Assembly: GCF_023218075.1 (NCBI RefSeq)
Contig: NZ_JALPTB010000036.1
Span: 1-64,000, forward strand
Reading direction: 5' to 3'
Length of the DNA stretch: 64,000 nt
DNA from: Rhodococcus sp. HM1
GTDB taxonomy: Bacteria; Actinomycetota; Actinomycetes; Mycobacteriales; Mycobacteriaceae
The translations under genes and the position numbers were made by a program. Of the stretch, positions 17,082 through 25,670 are shown piece by piece; within the stretch, counting starts at the first letter, position 1; the number at the start of each line of letters is the position of its first letter. Under the pieces are notes generated by a model. That model ran no database searches. It had not been told where the DNA came from and saw only the letters and a list, made by a program, of their open reading frames with translations.

Positions 17082-17277
17082 TTCCTGCTCCCGCTGTCAT
17101 CTTGATCGCGAGTGCCGGACATGCGTCGGCAGCATCACGGATCTCGGTGGCCGATGCGTGGGCTGCCGTCGGCAGCACCACCGCCTTGCCCGCGTCGTCC
17201 ATCTCGAAGACGTCGGGAGCAAGGATGGTGCAGATGGCGTGACCGGCACACTTGCTGCGGTCGACGATAATTTCCAT
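17074..17277 (-). CDS. Single-cluster ferredoxin (3Fe-4S type)
   Basis: 67 residues. Cys10-Ala-Gly-His13-Ala-Ile-Cys16 and Cys53-Pro give three cysteine ligands, with His in the position of the fourth: the pattern of actinobacterial [3Fe-4S] ferredoxins that serve P450s and Rieske oxygenases. It lies between the alcohol dehydrogenase and the reductase, overlapping the latter by 8 bases, and should carry electrons to the dioxygenase at 18.6-20.4 kb. Note that classical HcaC/BphA3 partners are Rieske ferredoxins, so this is a different ferredoxin class in that role. Confidence 0.88.
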   Translation of the reverse strand: MEIIVDRSKCAGHAICTILAPDVFEMDDAGKAVVLPTAAHASATEIRDAADACPALAIKMTAGAGNG

Positions 17278-17290
17278 GCGAGTTCCAATC

Positions 17291-18376
17291 TCAATTCATC
17301 AGGACTGCGGTATGCAGGGGTGCCGGTGCGCTTCCCTCGCCGGCAGCATCGACGAAGGCATTGTCGAGTTCGTCGATGCGGTAGGTGCGTTCGCACAGCC
17401 GTCCCAGCGCAGGCTCGGAAGCCAGCCAGCGCAGTGCAGCGGTGATCGCCCAGCTCGGCCGCGCCCACAGGCCCCGGACGGTCAGCTCCTTCTGTGCGAC
17501 GAGGTCGGTGTCGATGAGCGGCCGGGACGCACCGCGCTTCATACCGCCCCACAGCACGCGTCCGCGCACCGCTGCGAGCCGGATACTCGCCTCGACGGGA
17601 TGCGCGACGGATGGCGTCATGTCCATCACGATGTCGGGGCTGCCGCCGAGCACTTCGACCACGGCCTCCTCGACGTCCTCGGCCGGAGCGACGACCACCT
17701 GGCTGCCGAGTTCGCGGGCCACCGCGAGCCGGTCGCCGTCGCGGTCGGTGCCGACGACGACGACCTCGGAGGCTCCCAGACGCAGGGCCGCGGCCGCGGA
17801 CGCAATGCCGTGCTGACCGGCGCCGAAGATCGCGACCCGTTCCCCGGGCCGGAGTTCGCCGCTGTCCCCCATCCACGCCAAACCGTTGGACAGCGGAATA
17901 TACAGGGTTGCAAGCTCGTCCGAGACACTGTCGGGGACGCGATGGAGCTGGGTCCGCGGGTGCAGATACATCAGCGGGGCGAATCCGCCCCACAGGCTCG
18001 GCGCCGTATCGGTCGACGTGTATCCGTACCGGATCCCCGAGCGTGTGCACAGCCGCTGATGGCCGGACCGGCACAAAGCACAGAACATGCAGGGGACGGC
18101 CTCTTCGATCGCGACCCGATCGCCCGGTCGCACGTCCCACAGCGCGGCGGCCGCGGGACCGAGATCGGCGATCCGACCGATCACCTCGTGCCCGAGAACC
18201 ACCGGCCCGTCGTGCTTCTTCTCACCGCGCCAGCTCGCCACATCGCTGCCGCACAATCCGCAGGCGAGAACCCCGAGCAGTCCGTCGTCCGCGCCGAGCA
18301 CGGGCCTGTCGAAGCGACGGGTCTCGAAACGGCGCGGTGCCGTCAGCACCCGTGCCGCGATGTCAGTGTCGGACAT
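17291..18376 (-). CDS. Zinc-dependent medium-chain dehydrogenase
   Basis: 361 residues. Catalytic-zinc motif CGLCGSD (Cys39-Cys42), GHE (His63), a structural-zinc lobe CMFCALCRSGHQRLC and a Rossmann motif GAGQHGIASAAA show an MDR of the alcohol/threonine-dehydrogenase type. ATG 18376 (GGAG upstream) overlaps the preceding 80-residue ORF by 14 bases. Embedded in the Rieske dioxygenase operon, it may oxidise the cis-dihydrodiol, a step usually done by an SDR not found here, or a side-chain alcohol. Confidence 0.85.
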   Translation of the reverse strand: MSDTDIAARVLTAPRRFETRRFDRPVLGADDGLLGVLACGLCGSDVASWRGEKKHDGPVVLGHEVIGRIADLGPAAAALWDVRPGDRVAIEEAVPCMFCALCRSGHQRLCTRSGIRYGYTSTDTAPSLWGGFAPLMYLHPRTQLHRVPDSVSDELATLYIPLSNGLAWMGDSGELRPGERVAIFGAGQHGIASAAAALRLGASEVVVVGTDRDGDRLAVARELGSQVVVAPAEDVEEAVVEVLGGSPDIVMDMTPSVAHPVEASIRLAAVRGRVLWGGMKRGASRPLIDTDLVAQKELTVRGLWARPSWAITAALRWLASEPALGRLCERTYRIDELDNAFVDAAGEGSAPAPLHTAVLMN

Positions 18377-18605
18377 CGATGCTCGCTCCATTCGTCTCGT
18401 CGTACTCGTAGATGCCCACGCGGATGAGTTCGGCACGCCGATCCTCGGGCCATGTGCACAGGCTGGCGAGTTCGATCGGATCCAGATAGGTGCGACCACC
18501 GGTCTCCCGGTCCTCGACGAGAAGCCGTGCACCGCACCGCGTGTGCTCGAGCGTGAGCCGGATGTTGGCGAACTCGTTGCGGAAGTCGATGTGGGGCTGT
18601 GTCAT
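18363..18605 (-). CDS. Small unknown protein of the dioxygenase operon
   Basis: 80 residues, acidic, no signal peptide or membrane segment. The sequence includes FANIRLTLEHTRCGARLLVEDRETGGRTYLDPIELASLCTW and YEYDETNGASI. I do not recognise a family. Its position between the dioxygenase beta gene and the dehydrogenase gene, the 14-base overlap with the latter and its normal codon usage support a real gene. It could be an accessory or stability factor for the dioxygenase, but the sequence gives no function. Confidence 0.65.
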   Translation of the reverse strand: MTQPHIDFRNEFANIRLTLEHTRCGARLLVEDRETGGRTYLDPIELASLCTWPEDRRAELIRVGIYEYDETNGASIDVRH

Positions 18606-18657
18606 CCCTGTCTCCTCGTACTCGGAACATCGGGGACGGTGGGCACGTCGGAGGGCA

Positions 18658-19134
18658 TCACAGCAGGAAGGTGACGTTCCCGAGGGGCCCCTCGGCGCCG
18701 AGGAGCTGCACCTTCTTCGCGGCGATCCGCAGGCCGTCGGCGGTCTCGGCGAGCCAGTAGGTGTACCGGCCGGTGTACTCGGTGGTGCGTTCGGCGCGGT
18801 ATTCGGCCAACTTGAACGGGGCGGTCACGACCTGGTCGAACGGCGCCGGCGGTTCCCAACCGCCGGGGATCGGTGCGCAGGCCTGGCCCAGCAACCGCAC
18901 GGTCTGCGACGCCGGGTCCTGCGAGTGCAGGTCGCCGCCGGTCAGGCGAGAGATCCGTTCCCGCAGACGCGGGAAATCGTCGTACAGCAGGTTCATCTCG
19001 TTCAGCGGTTCCGGCGCGTCCCACCGGTAGGGAGCCCAGTAGCGGGCATCCGGGGTGAACAGTTGGAGCCATTCGTCGTACCGGCGCTCGTCGAGCAGCA
19101 GGTTCTCGTGGTGGATCAGGTCCTGGGTGGTCAT
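18658..19134 (-). CDS. Ring-hydroxylating dioxygenase, small (beta) subunit
   Basis: 158 residues, SnoaL/NTF2-like fold. Typical beta-subunit sequence: LIHHENLLLDERRYDEWLQLFTPDARYWAPYR near the N-terminus and TYWLAETADGLRIAAKKVQLLG near the C-terminus. It is a structural partner of the alpha subunit. ATG 19134, preceded by GGAAA, is 11 bases after the alpha stop. The frame continues upstream as a shadow of alpha. Confidence 0.88.
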   Translation of the reverse strand: MTTQDLIHHENLLLDERRYDEWLQLFTPDARYWAPYRWDAPEPLNEMNLLYDDFPRLRERISRLTGGDLHSQDPASQTVRLLGQACAPIPGGWEPPAPFDQVVTAPFKLAEYRAERTTEYTGRYTYWLAETADGLRIAAKKVQLLGAEGPLGNVTFLL

Positions 19135-19145
19135 GGTGTTTCCGT

Positions 19146-20435
19146 TCACGACTCGACATCCATCAGCTCGGCCCAGCGCGCCCATTCGGCGCGCTGCGGC
19201 AGTTCGTCGGTGATCTGGGCGGACACGACACCGCCCTGTTCCTTCTCGCGGTGCTGCCCACGATTCAGCAGCAGCCACTCGGCGTCGGCGCCGACCCCCT
19301 GGGACACCCGGCGGAACATCTCCCCGTCGTCGGGCACTCCGAATCCTGCTGCAGAGTAGAACAACTCATGATTCCGCATGCGGAGCTGATTGATTCCGTC
19401 CGGCACTCCGTCGACAGCGAGCGGCGTGTAGTGAACGACCGTCTCGTTCACCGACACCGGCCGAATCTCGCGGATGTGCAGGCCGATCAGCTGTAGGTTC
19501 GGGAAGACGGTCAGGTTGAATCCGGGACTCGTCGACTGGGCGAGCAGCTCCGTGATCTCGTCCTCGGAAAGTTCCTCGCGCAGGCTCGCGACGATCGTGT
19601 CGACATCGGGCGACGCCTTGTACCGTTCGGCGTAGTGCTCGGTCGCCGTGTTCCGCTGGTCGAGCAGTGTGTGCCCGTTGCCGAGGCTGACCGACTCGGC
19701 GGCAGCCGAGCCGTCCATGTAGGAGCCGAGGCCTTCCTCACCGGTCCGCTCCGACATCACACGGAAGAACGAGCGGTGCGCGAAGTTCGGATGATATCCG
19801 TCGCAACCGTTTTCGAGCTGGTACTTCCAGTTTCCGCCGTACCGGATCTTCTGGGTTCCGTACGCGGCCTTGAGCGGGCGTCCGGCACCCTGTGCGACGA
19901 ACAGGTCGATGTACTTCGCCGCCTCACCGAGGTGGTCGAGGAGCGGTTCGACGTCGGGGTTCAGGGACGCGAACACGAAGTCCTGGTAGATCTCGACCCG
20001 GGGGATTTCCTGCAGGCCGAGCTGGGACTTGTCGAGCCCCTGGTACGCGTCGGCGTAGGTGACGCCCACCAGTTCCCCGCTGTTCTTGTAGGTCCAGCCG
20101 TGATACTCGCAGCGGAAGAACCGCGCGTTGCCCTTCGGGGCCTGGCACACGGTGGCGGCGCGATGGCGGCACCGGTTCTGCAGTGCTCGGATGGCACCGT
20201 CCGCACCGCGCACCACGATCACCGGACGGCCGGCGACCTCGGTCGTCTTGTAGTCGCCCGTCTCGGGGATCTCCGAGGCGTGCGCGACGTAGAGCCACGT
20301 ACGTTCGAAGATGCGCTGAATCTCGGCGGCGTAGACCTCCGGATCGTAGTACGCCGACTTCCGCACGAGGCCCTGGTCGAGGTCGACGAAATCCCCGACC
20401 GAAAAGTTTGCAGCATTCATCGGATGCCCACTCAT
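19146..20435 (-). CDS. Rieske ring-hydroxylating dioxygenase, large (alpha) subunit
   Basis: 429 residues from ATG 20435 (GGAGCAAAGGGA upstream; ATG 20420 is an alternative). Rieske ligands Cys89-x-His91 and Cys109-x2-His112; catalytic-domain bridge and iron ligands Asp212, His215 and His220 in CDGYHPNFAH. It would insert O2 into an aromatic ring to give a cis-dihydrodiol, using electrons from the ferredoxin and reductase encoded downstream. It leads a six-gene minus-strand operon (alpha, beta, 80-aa ORF, dehydrogenase, ferredoxin, reductase). The neighbouring MhpB/MhpC genes suggest a phenylpropanoid-like or benzoate-like substrate, not fixed by sequence. Confidence 0.9.
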   Translation of the reverse strand: MSGHPMNAANFSVGDFVDLDQGLVRKSAYYDPEVYAAEIQRIFERTWLYVAHASEIPETGDYKTTEVAGRPVIVVRGADGAIRALQNRCRHRAATVCQAPKGNARFFRCEYHGWTYKNSGELVGVTYADAYQGLDKSQLGLQEIPRVEIYQDFVFASLNPDVEPLLDHLGEAAKYIDLFVAQGAGRPLKAAYGTQKIRYGGNWKYQLENGCDGYHPNFAHRSFFRVMSERTGEEGLGSYMDGSAAAESVSLGNGHTLLDQRNTATEHYAERYKASPDVDTIVASLREELSEDEITELLAQSTSPGFNLTVFPNLQLIGLHIREIRPVSVNETVVHYTPLAVDGVPDGINQLRMRNHELFYSAAGFGVPDDGEMFRRVSQGVGADAEWLLLNRGQHREKEQGGVVSAQITDELPQRAEWARWAELMDVES

Positions 20436-20901
20436 TCCCTTTGCTCCGGCCCTTTGCTCCGGCTGACGTTGCCCATAAGCGCGGATCGAGGTTCGCCGTG
20501 ACGGGCGATTCGATCCGGTGCGCTGTGTGATCCAGTCAACAGTCATCGCCGGGCTTGCCGCCAACAACAGCCGGAGAGGGGGTACAACGAATCCTTGTGG
20601 GCGGATCCCGGGCGGAGGGATTCACCATTCGGCATGACCCGGTGATGGGTGCCCCTGTTGTCACCCAGCGAAGGGACGCTCTTCCACGAGCGAGAGCGGT
20701 GCCGCCGTTGTTCGTCGAGAATCGCCAGGACCATCACCGGCTCGTCGATGTCGACCGGTCGGCTATGGCCATATGCGGCGGCCACCTACGCTGCGGCAGG
20801 GGCGTCGATGGGCACACCCATCACAGGTCGACCCATTCAGCGGTGGGTGCTCAGCCGATACAAGTCGGAACATTCACCCCTGGGGGGCGTCGATACGGTG
20901 C
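20436..20901. other. 466-base non-coding region upstream of the dioxygenase operon
   Basis: No convincing gene on either strand; the 80-116 residue open frames here lack family signal and ribosome sites. The region should hold the dioxygenase promoter; a TTGACT hexamer (minus strand, 20534-20539) has no clear -10 partner. GTGATGGGTG (20642-20651) recurs inverted as CACCCATCAC at 20815-20824, 163 bases apart, which might be a pair of regulator sites. Confidence 0.55.
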
Positions 20902-21777
20902 CTAGCGCCGCCAGGCTGCGAGCACCGTGCGCACCGCCGTGACGACGGACAGCGGCTGGTCGAACATCGGATGGTGACCGGCCGCGGGCAGTACGGTCAT
21001 CACCGCGTCGGGGCCGAACAGCTCCCGCAACTGGGCGTACAGGGCGTCGTCGACGATGCCGTGCTCGCTGCGGAAGTACACGACCGGGCAACGCGGGGTC
21101 ATCTCCTCGAGACTGCTCCGCGTCTCCCGACCGATCCGCATGGCGTCGAATTTCCAGGTGTACCCGCCGTCGACGGGCTTCAGCGAGCCGCGGGCGATGT
21201 GATCGAACACGTACGGCTCGGCATGCTCCTGCGGCGGAACGAGACGGAAGCGCGCGACCGCATCCTCGACGGTCGGGTACACCTTCGGTGGACCCGCCGG
21301 CCGCGCCGCCTTCATGCGCATCTCGAGTTCCTCGGGCGTGAGATCGCGGATCGGCGAGTCGAGGATGACGACGCCGGCGAGACGCTCCCCCATCCGGTGC
21401 GACGCCGCGAACGACACGATGCCGCCCATGCTGTGCCCGACCAGGACGGGCGGTCCGACGATCCCGCCGGCTTCCGCGGCGGCGAGCACCTCGTCCGTCC
21501 AGGTTTCGAGACCGTAGTGGTCGCGGTGGTCGCTGTCGCCGTGTCCGCTCATGTCCAGCGCGACGACGCGCCGGGACTCGGCGAGCTGCGGTCCGATGTG
21601 GTCCCACCAGCCCGAATGGGCCATACCGCCGTGGACGAGGACGATCCCGGCCTGCCCCGGATCACCCCACGCTCGGTAGAAGATCGTCGCGCCCGACACC
21701 GTGCATTTGCCCGTTTCCACGGGAGCGGCGAGGGCGTCGACGAACCACTGGGGAGCAGCACCGTTCTCATTGCTCAT
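20902..21777 (-). CDS. Alpha/beta hydrolase
   Basis: 291 residues. HGGMAHSGWW (oxyanion region), GHSMGG (nucleophile Ser), and a C-terminal AAGHHPMFDQP (catalytic His) mark a complete alpha/beta-hydrolase. Start ATG 21777; a GTG immediately upstream is in frame. It is transcribed toward the dioxygenase operon, 53 bases after the tetR gene on the same strand, so it may belong with tetR. It could be a C-C hydrolase, epoxide hydrolase or esterase; the sequence does not decide. Confidence 0.82.
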   Translation of the reverse strand: MSNENGAAPQWFVDALAAPVETGKCTVSGATIFYRAWGDPGQAGIVLVHGGMAHSGWWDHIGPQLAESRRVVALDMSGHGDSDHRDHYGLETWTDEVLAAAEAGGIVGPPVLVGHSMGGIVSFAASHRMGERLAGVVILDSPIRDLTPEELEMRMKAARPAGPPKVYPTVEDAVARFRLVPPQEHAEPYVFDHIARGSLKPVDGGYTWKFDAMRIGRETRSSLEEMTPRCPVVYFRSEHGIVDDALYAQLRELFGPDAVMTVLPAAGHHPMFDQPLSVVTAVRTVLAAWRR

Positions 21778-21830
21778 CACTCGAACTTAAGCGAAGTGTG
21801 ACGTCCACCAACATCCGGGCCGCTTTCAAC

Positions 21831-22424
21831 TCACGCGTCAGCGGGAATTGCGCGCTCGACGGCGGTCCGCACCAGCTCGGCGGCGCGCTTCTCGTCGAAG
21901 ATTCCCGGAAGCGTGAGGCGCTCCAGGATCAGCCAGTTCAAGGCGAGGTACAGCAGCACGACGGCGTCCTCGCCTCCGGGCAATCCGGACTCCCGGTAGT
22001 TGGCCACGTTGAAGTCGAGATCGGCTCGCACCCGCTCGGTGAGCAGGGCCTGGAGTTCGGGTCGCCGTGTCGCCTCGAGCCGGAGTTCGAGGACGGCGAG
22101 ATATCCGCTTCGGAAGCCGCTGACCCGTTCGACCACTTCGGTCATCAAGTCGATCATGGACTCGCGGGTCTGTCTCTGCCGCGACTGCGCTACGACGTCC
22201 TCCCCGGGAATCAGCCGCTCGTAGTAGCGATGTCCCACCTGGACGAGCAACTCGTCGCGACTGGAGAAGTAGTTCGAGGCGGTTCCCGCCGGCACTCCCG
22301 CTTCCTTGTCCACCGCGCGGAACGTCAGCCCGCGTGCCCCGTCTCGGGCGAGCACCTCGATCGATGCGTCCAGCAGGGCCTGGCGACGTTCGGGATTCGC
22401 GCGAACCACTTGACACCACTCCAT
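21831..22424 (-). CDS. TetR family regulator with adjacent palindromic operators
   Basis: 197 residues. HTH region RRQALLDASIEVLARDGARGLTFRAVDKEAGVPAGTASNYFSSRDELL, then a helical effector domain. ATG 22424 abuts the palindrome CGTAGTACTACG (22426-22437), and a second copy lies 28 bases further, before the divergent RibD-like gene. The protein therefore probably represses itself and that neighbour. Confidence 0.87.
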   Translation of the reverse strand: MEWCQVVRANPERRQALLDASIEVLARDGARGLTFRAVDKEAGVPAGTASNYFSSRDELLVQVGHRYYERLIPGEDVVAQSRQRQTRESMIDLMTEVVERVSGFRSGYLAVLELRLEATRRPELQALLTERVRADLDFNVANYRESGLPGGEDAVVLLYLALNWLILERLTLPGIFDEKRAAELVRTAVERAIPADA

Positions 22425-22425
22425 C

Positions 22426-22465
22426 CGTAGTACTACGTTCAAACCACTTCAATCATAGTACTACG
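22426..22465. promoter_or_regulatory. Duplicated TetR operator
   Basis: CGTAGTACTACG (22426-22437) is a perfect 12-bp palindrome. A near copy, CATAGTACTACG (22454-22465; perfect core TAGTACTA), is centred 28 bases away. Both lie between the divergent tetR and RibD-like genes and overlap their probable promoters, the expected layout for an autoregulated TetR pair. Confidence 0.7.
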
Positions 22466-22480
22466 GACGAGGTGGTTTCT

Positions 22481-23056
22481 GTGCGAAAGCTCGTCTACTA
22501 CGTGGCCGTCTCCCTCGACGGCTACATTGCCGGCCCCGACGGCGAATTCGACTTCTATCCGATGTGCGACGACATGTCGTCCTGGATCGGCGAGACGTAT
22601 CCGGAATCCGTCCCGACCCACGTTCGCGAACTCGTGGGCATGCCGACCGATACACCGAACCGGACGTGGGACACCGTGGTGATGGGTCGCGGCGCCTACG
22701 AACCGGCACTCGCGGAGGGGGTGGTCAGCCCGTACGACCACCTGAAGCAGTACGTCTTCTCACGCACTCTCGCACCGGTGGACCATCCACGAGTCGACAT
22801 CGTCGACACCGATCCGGTGGAACTGATTCGGAATCTGAAAGCGCAAGAGGGCCTGGACATCTGGCTCTGCGGCGGCAGCAATCTCGCGGGGCAGCTCATC
22901 GGCGAGATCGATCGGCTGATATTCAAGAGCTATCCCGTCCTCGCGGGAGCCGGTCTGCCGGCACTGTCCGGGTCCTTTGCGCCGACGCAGTTCACGGCCA
23001 CCCGGCGCCGGGAGTTCGGCAACGGCGCGCAGGTGACGTGGTTCGACCGAGCCTGA
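22481..23056 (+). CDS. RibD C-terminal/dihydrofolate-reductase-like protein
   Basis: 191 residues. RKLVYYVAVSLDGYIAGPDGEFDF, WDTVVMGRGAYEPAL, VFSRTLAP and IWLCGGSNLAGQLI are typical of the RibD_C/DHFR-like family, NADPH-dependent reductases of mostly unknown substrate. GTG 22481 has AGGTGG upstream; GTG 22472 is an alternative. It is divergent from the TetR gene and very likely controlled by it through the double operator, which hints at a role in handling a toxic or signalling compound rather than riboflavin synthesis. Confidence 0.83.
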   Translation: MRKLVYYVAVSLDGYIAGPDGEFDFYPMCDDMSSWIGETYPESVPTHVRELVGMPTDTPNRTWDTVVMGRGAYEPALAEGVVSPYDHLKQYVFSRTLAPVDHPRVDIVDTDPVELIRNLKAQEGLDIWLCGGSNLAGQLIGEIDRLIFKSYPVLAGAGLPALSGSFAPTQFTATRRREFGNGAQVTWFDRA

Positions 23057-23096
23057 ATCAGGGCATTCCCAGGAGCACGAAACCTTTGAAACGCGG

Positions 23097-23741
23097 TCAG
23101 TTTCGTGATTCGTTCTCTACGTCCCGGCGCGACGCGCCTCCGGTCAGAGCGCGCGCGATCTGCTGGAGCCGCAGATCCTCCTGTTCCGGTTGCGGATGCA
23201 CGACTGCGGACATCGCCTCTCCGTCGAGCATGTGCACGATCGAGAACACGATCGTGGTGAACACCTGCGGGTCGAATCGGGCTGCAACCGGCAGCGCGGC
23301 AGCGAATTCCGCGATCTCGGCGTGGTAGCGCGCGGCCAGCGGTTCGAGCCGTTCGCGCAGCGCCGCATCGGTGCGGGCCGCGCCGAGCAGTTCGTACCAG
23401 GCCGCGTTGATCGGGGCACGGCACGCGGCACGCACCAATTGCAGGCTCGCGAGGACCGATTCGTAGCTCCGGTCGATCACGCCGAGCCGCGCGAGGCCCT
23501 CCCGGTACTTCTCGAACTGCCGTTTGCGCACCTCGTCGGCGGCCGCGACCATCAGGTCCAGCCGAGTCGGGAAGTGCCGGAAGACCCCACCGGAGGACAC
23601 CCCGGACCGGCTGCACACCTCGGCGATGGTGGTCGCGGTGTAGCCGACCTCCCCCAGCGCGGCGACCGTCGCATCGAGGATGCGCCCGATCGTCGCTTCC
23701 CGGCGTTCCTGCTGGGTGCGTGGACGGGAAATCGAGGTCAT
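23097..23741 (-). CDS. TetR family regulator
   Basis: 214 residues. HTH: IGRILDATVAALGEVGYTATTIAEVCSRSGVSSGGVFRHFPTRLDLMVAAADE, a clear TetR_N. Its ATG overlaps the stop of the amidohydrolase gene by 4 bases, so it is translated from the same message as the deacylase-like enzyme and is probably its feedback regulator. The stop is 40 bases from the convergent RibD-like gene. Confidence 0.85.
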   Translation of the reverse strand: MTSISRPRTQQERREATIGRILDATVAALGEVGYTATTIAEVCSRSGVSSGGVFRHFPTRLDLMVAAADEVRKRQFEKYREGLARLGVIDRSYESVLASLQLVRAACRAPINAAWYELLGAARTDAALRERLEPLAARYHAEIAEFAAALPVAARFDPQVFTTIVFSIVHMLDGEAMSAVVHPQPEQEDLRLQQIARALTGGASRRDVENESRN

Positions 23742-25546
23742 CCGACCTCGACGCGCTCGGGGACGTCCCCGCGCGCCGGGGCGGGCCCGCGTTCGGCGAC
23801 GCCGGCACGCAGGAAACGGCCGGTGCCGACGGTGGTGCCGTAGCCGGGAACGAACTCGCCGTCGCGGAAGACGACCCGTCCGGCGACGACCGTCGCGGTG
23901 ACGGCGGCGTCGTTACGGTTCACCATCCGGCGCAGGCCACCGAACTCGGGCATGGGTTCCTCGTGGTAGCGCTCGGTCGCCTCGTCGAGACCGGCGGGAT
24001 CGACGACGACGAGATCGGCGCGGTCGCCGACGCGCAGGTGCCCGGCGTCGATTCCGTAGAAGTCGCCGAGTTCCCCGGTGAGTTTGTGGACGGCCGTCTC
24101 GAGGGGCATCACCGGCTTGCCGCGTTCGGCGAAGTCGTGGATGCGGCGCAGCATGCGGATCCCGTAGTTGTAGAACGCCATGTTGCGCAGGTGCGCACCG
24201 GCGTCGGAGAACCCGACCGTGACGCCAGGGGTGTTGATCAGGCGGTTCAGCACCTCGGGCCGGTCGTTGGCAATGACGGTGTGCCAGCGGAATTCCCGGC
24301 CGTATTCGACGACGAGATCGAGGAACACGTCGACCGGATGCAGCTTGCGTTCGCGCGCGACGTCGCCGATCGAGCGGCCCACGAGGGACTCGTCGGGGCA
24401 GGCCACGATGTCGGTGTCGTCGAAGTCGCGGTGCCACACCCGCGGCGAGAACTTCTTCTCGAAGTCCTGCCGGAACCACCGGCGGTAGGCCTCGTCGCGC
24501 AGCAGGTCGTTGCGACCCATCTCCTCCTCGAGATGCAGTGCGGCGCGGCCGGATCCGAATTCCTCGAAGACGACGAGGTCGATTCCGTCCGAGTGCACCT
24601 CGAAGGTGGTGGGCAGGTGCTGCCAGCGGAATGCGCCGCGTCCGAACTTGTTGGCGGCCTTCGCGATCGGACCGAAGATGCGGTGCACCCACCGTTCTGC
24701 CTTGGTGTCCGCGGCTGCGAGGATCGAGGCCTTCATGGGGCGACGGCCGATGCCGGTGCTCGCGAGCGCGAAGAACGCCACGTCGTACTTGGTGTTGAGG
24801 TTGGGCACGGCCTGCAGCACCCGGCCACGACGGCGCAGGATCCGGTGCAGCCTGCGGAATTCCGACCACGAGGCGTGGGTGGACGGCAGTGTCCGGGACC
24901 GGTAGCGGTCTCCGTCGATCTTGTCCCACGGGTTCGTCATGGTGGAGACCCCGAGGAAACCCGCGTCGAGCGCTTTGCCGACGGCGGTGTCGATGGCGAC
25001 GAGTTCTTCGCGGGTGGGCTTGTTGACCGAGTCGGTGGAGCGGCCCAGTCCCATCACGGCGGCGCGCACGTCCGAATGGCCGATGAACGCGGCGACGTTC
25101 GGTCCGAGGGGCAGCGCGTCGATCGCCGCGATGTACTCCTTCGGCGACGTCCAATTCTTCGCGGTCTCGAGCGCGCTGAGCACGTGATCGCGGGGCAGCG
25201 CCTCGACGCGGCTGAACAGGTCGGCGGCGTCGACCGGCGGCACGAACACCGTCGACAGCGAGCAGTTGCCCATCAGGACGGTCGTGACGCCGTGCCGCAC
25301 CGATTCGGACAGGCCCGGCGCGACGAGCACCTCGGCGTCGTAGTGCGTGTGCGCGTCGACGAATCCGGGCATCACCCACCGGCCGCGCGCATCGACGACC
25401 TCGGTGTCCGGGCCGGCCGGCAGCGGCTCGACGCTCTCCGTCACCACGACTCCACCGCGGATGCCGAGGTCGCGGACGACGCCGGGAGCGCCGGTCCCGT
25501 CGAACCACAGGCCGCCGCGCACGATCACGTCGAACGGTTCACTCAT
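23738..25546 (-). CDS. Amidohydrolase, N-acyl-D-amino-acid deacylase type
   Basis: 602 residues. The amidohydrolase beta-sandwich/TIM-barrel layout is visible: DVIVRGGLWFDGTG, VMPGFVDAHTHYDAEVL (HxH metal motif), MGNCS (metal-bridging Cys of the D-aminoacylase group), FSDAGAH late in the barrel and GDRADLVVVDP at the end. Family members hydrolyse N-acyl-D-amino acids or related amides with zinc. It is co-transcribed with a downstream TetR gene and divergent from the nickel/cobalt importer. It is longer than the usual 480-550 residues, with an insertion in the middle. Confidence 0.85.
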   Translation of the reverse strand: MSEPFDVIVRGGLWFDGTGAPGVVRDLGIRGGVVVTESVEPLPAGPDTEVVDARGRWVMPGFVDAHTHYDAEVLVAPGLSESVRHGVTTVLMGNCSLSTVFVPPVDAADLFSRVEALPRDHVLSALETAKNWTSPKEYIAAIDALPLGPNVAAFIGHSDVRAAVMGLGRSTDSVNKPTREELVAIDTAVGKALDAGFLGVSTMTNPWDKIDGDRYRSRTLPSTHASWSEFRRLHRILRRRGRVLQAVPNLNTKYDVAFFALASTGIGRRPMKASILAAADTKAERWVHRIFGPIAKAANKFGRGAFRWQHLPTTFEVHSDGIDLVVFEEFGSGRAALHLEEEMGRNDLLRDEAYRRWFRQDFEKKFSPRVWHRDFDDTDIVACPDESLVGRSIGDVARERKLHPVDVFLDLVVEYGREFRWHTVIANDRPEVLNRLINTPGVTVGFSDAGAHLRNMAFYNYGIRMLRRIHDFAERGKPVMPLETAVHKLTGELGDFYGIDAGHLRVGDRADLVVVDPAGLDEATERYHEEPMPEFGGLRRMVNRNDAAVTATVVAGRVVFRDGEFVPGYGTTVGTGRFLRAGVAERGPAPARGDVPERVEVG

Positions 25547-25670
25547 GAGTCCCCTCCTCCTCGAGTTCGCTCACGATAGCCAGAAAAGAGGTCGCACACT
25601 CTCTAAATCCCGAAAACGGGATTCGACCGATGGAACCGTGCACCGACAGGTCACGCAGATACCTGAGCAC

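Noticed and set aside
20543-20942. Small ORFs (80-116 codons) in the region before the dioxygenase operon
   Set aside because: No ribosome sites, no recognisable domains, and they overlap each other on both strands; treated as non-coding.
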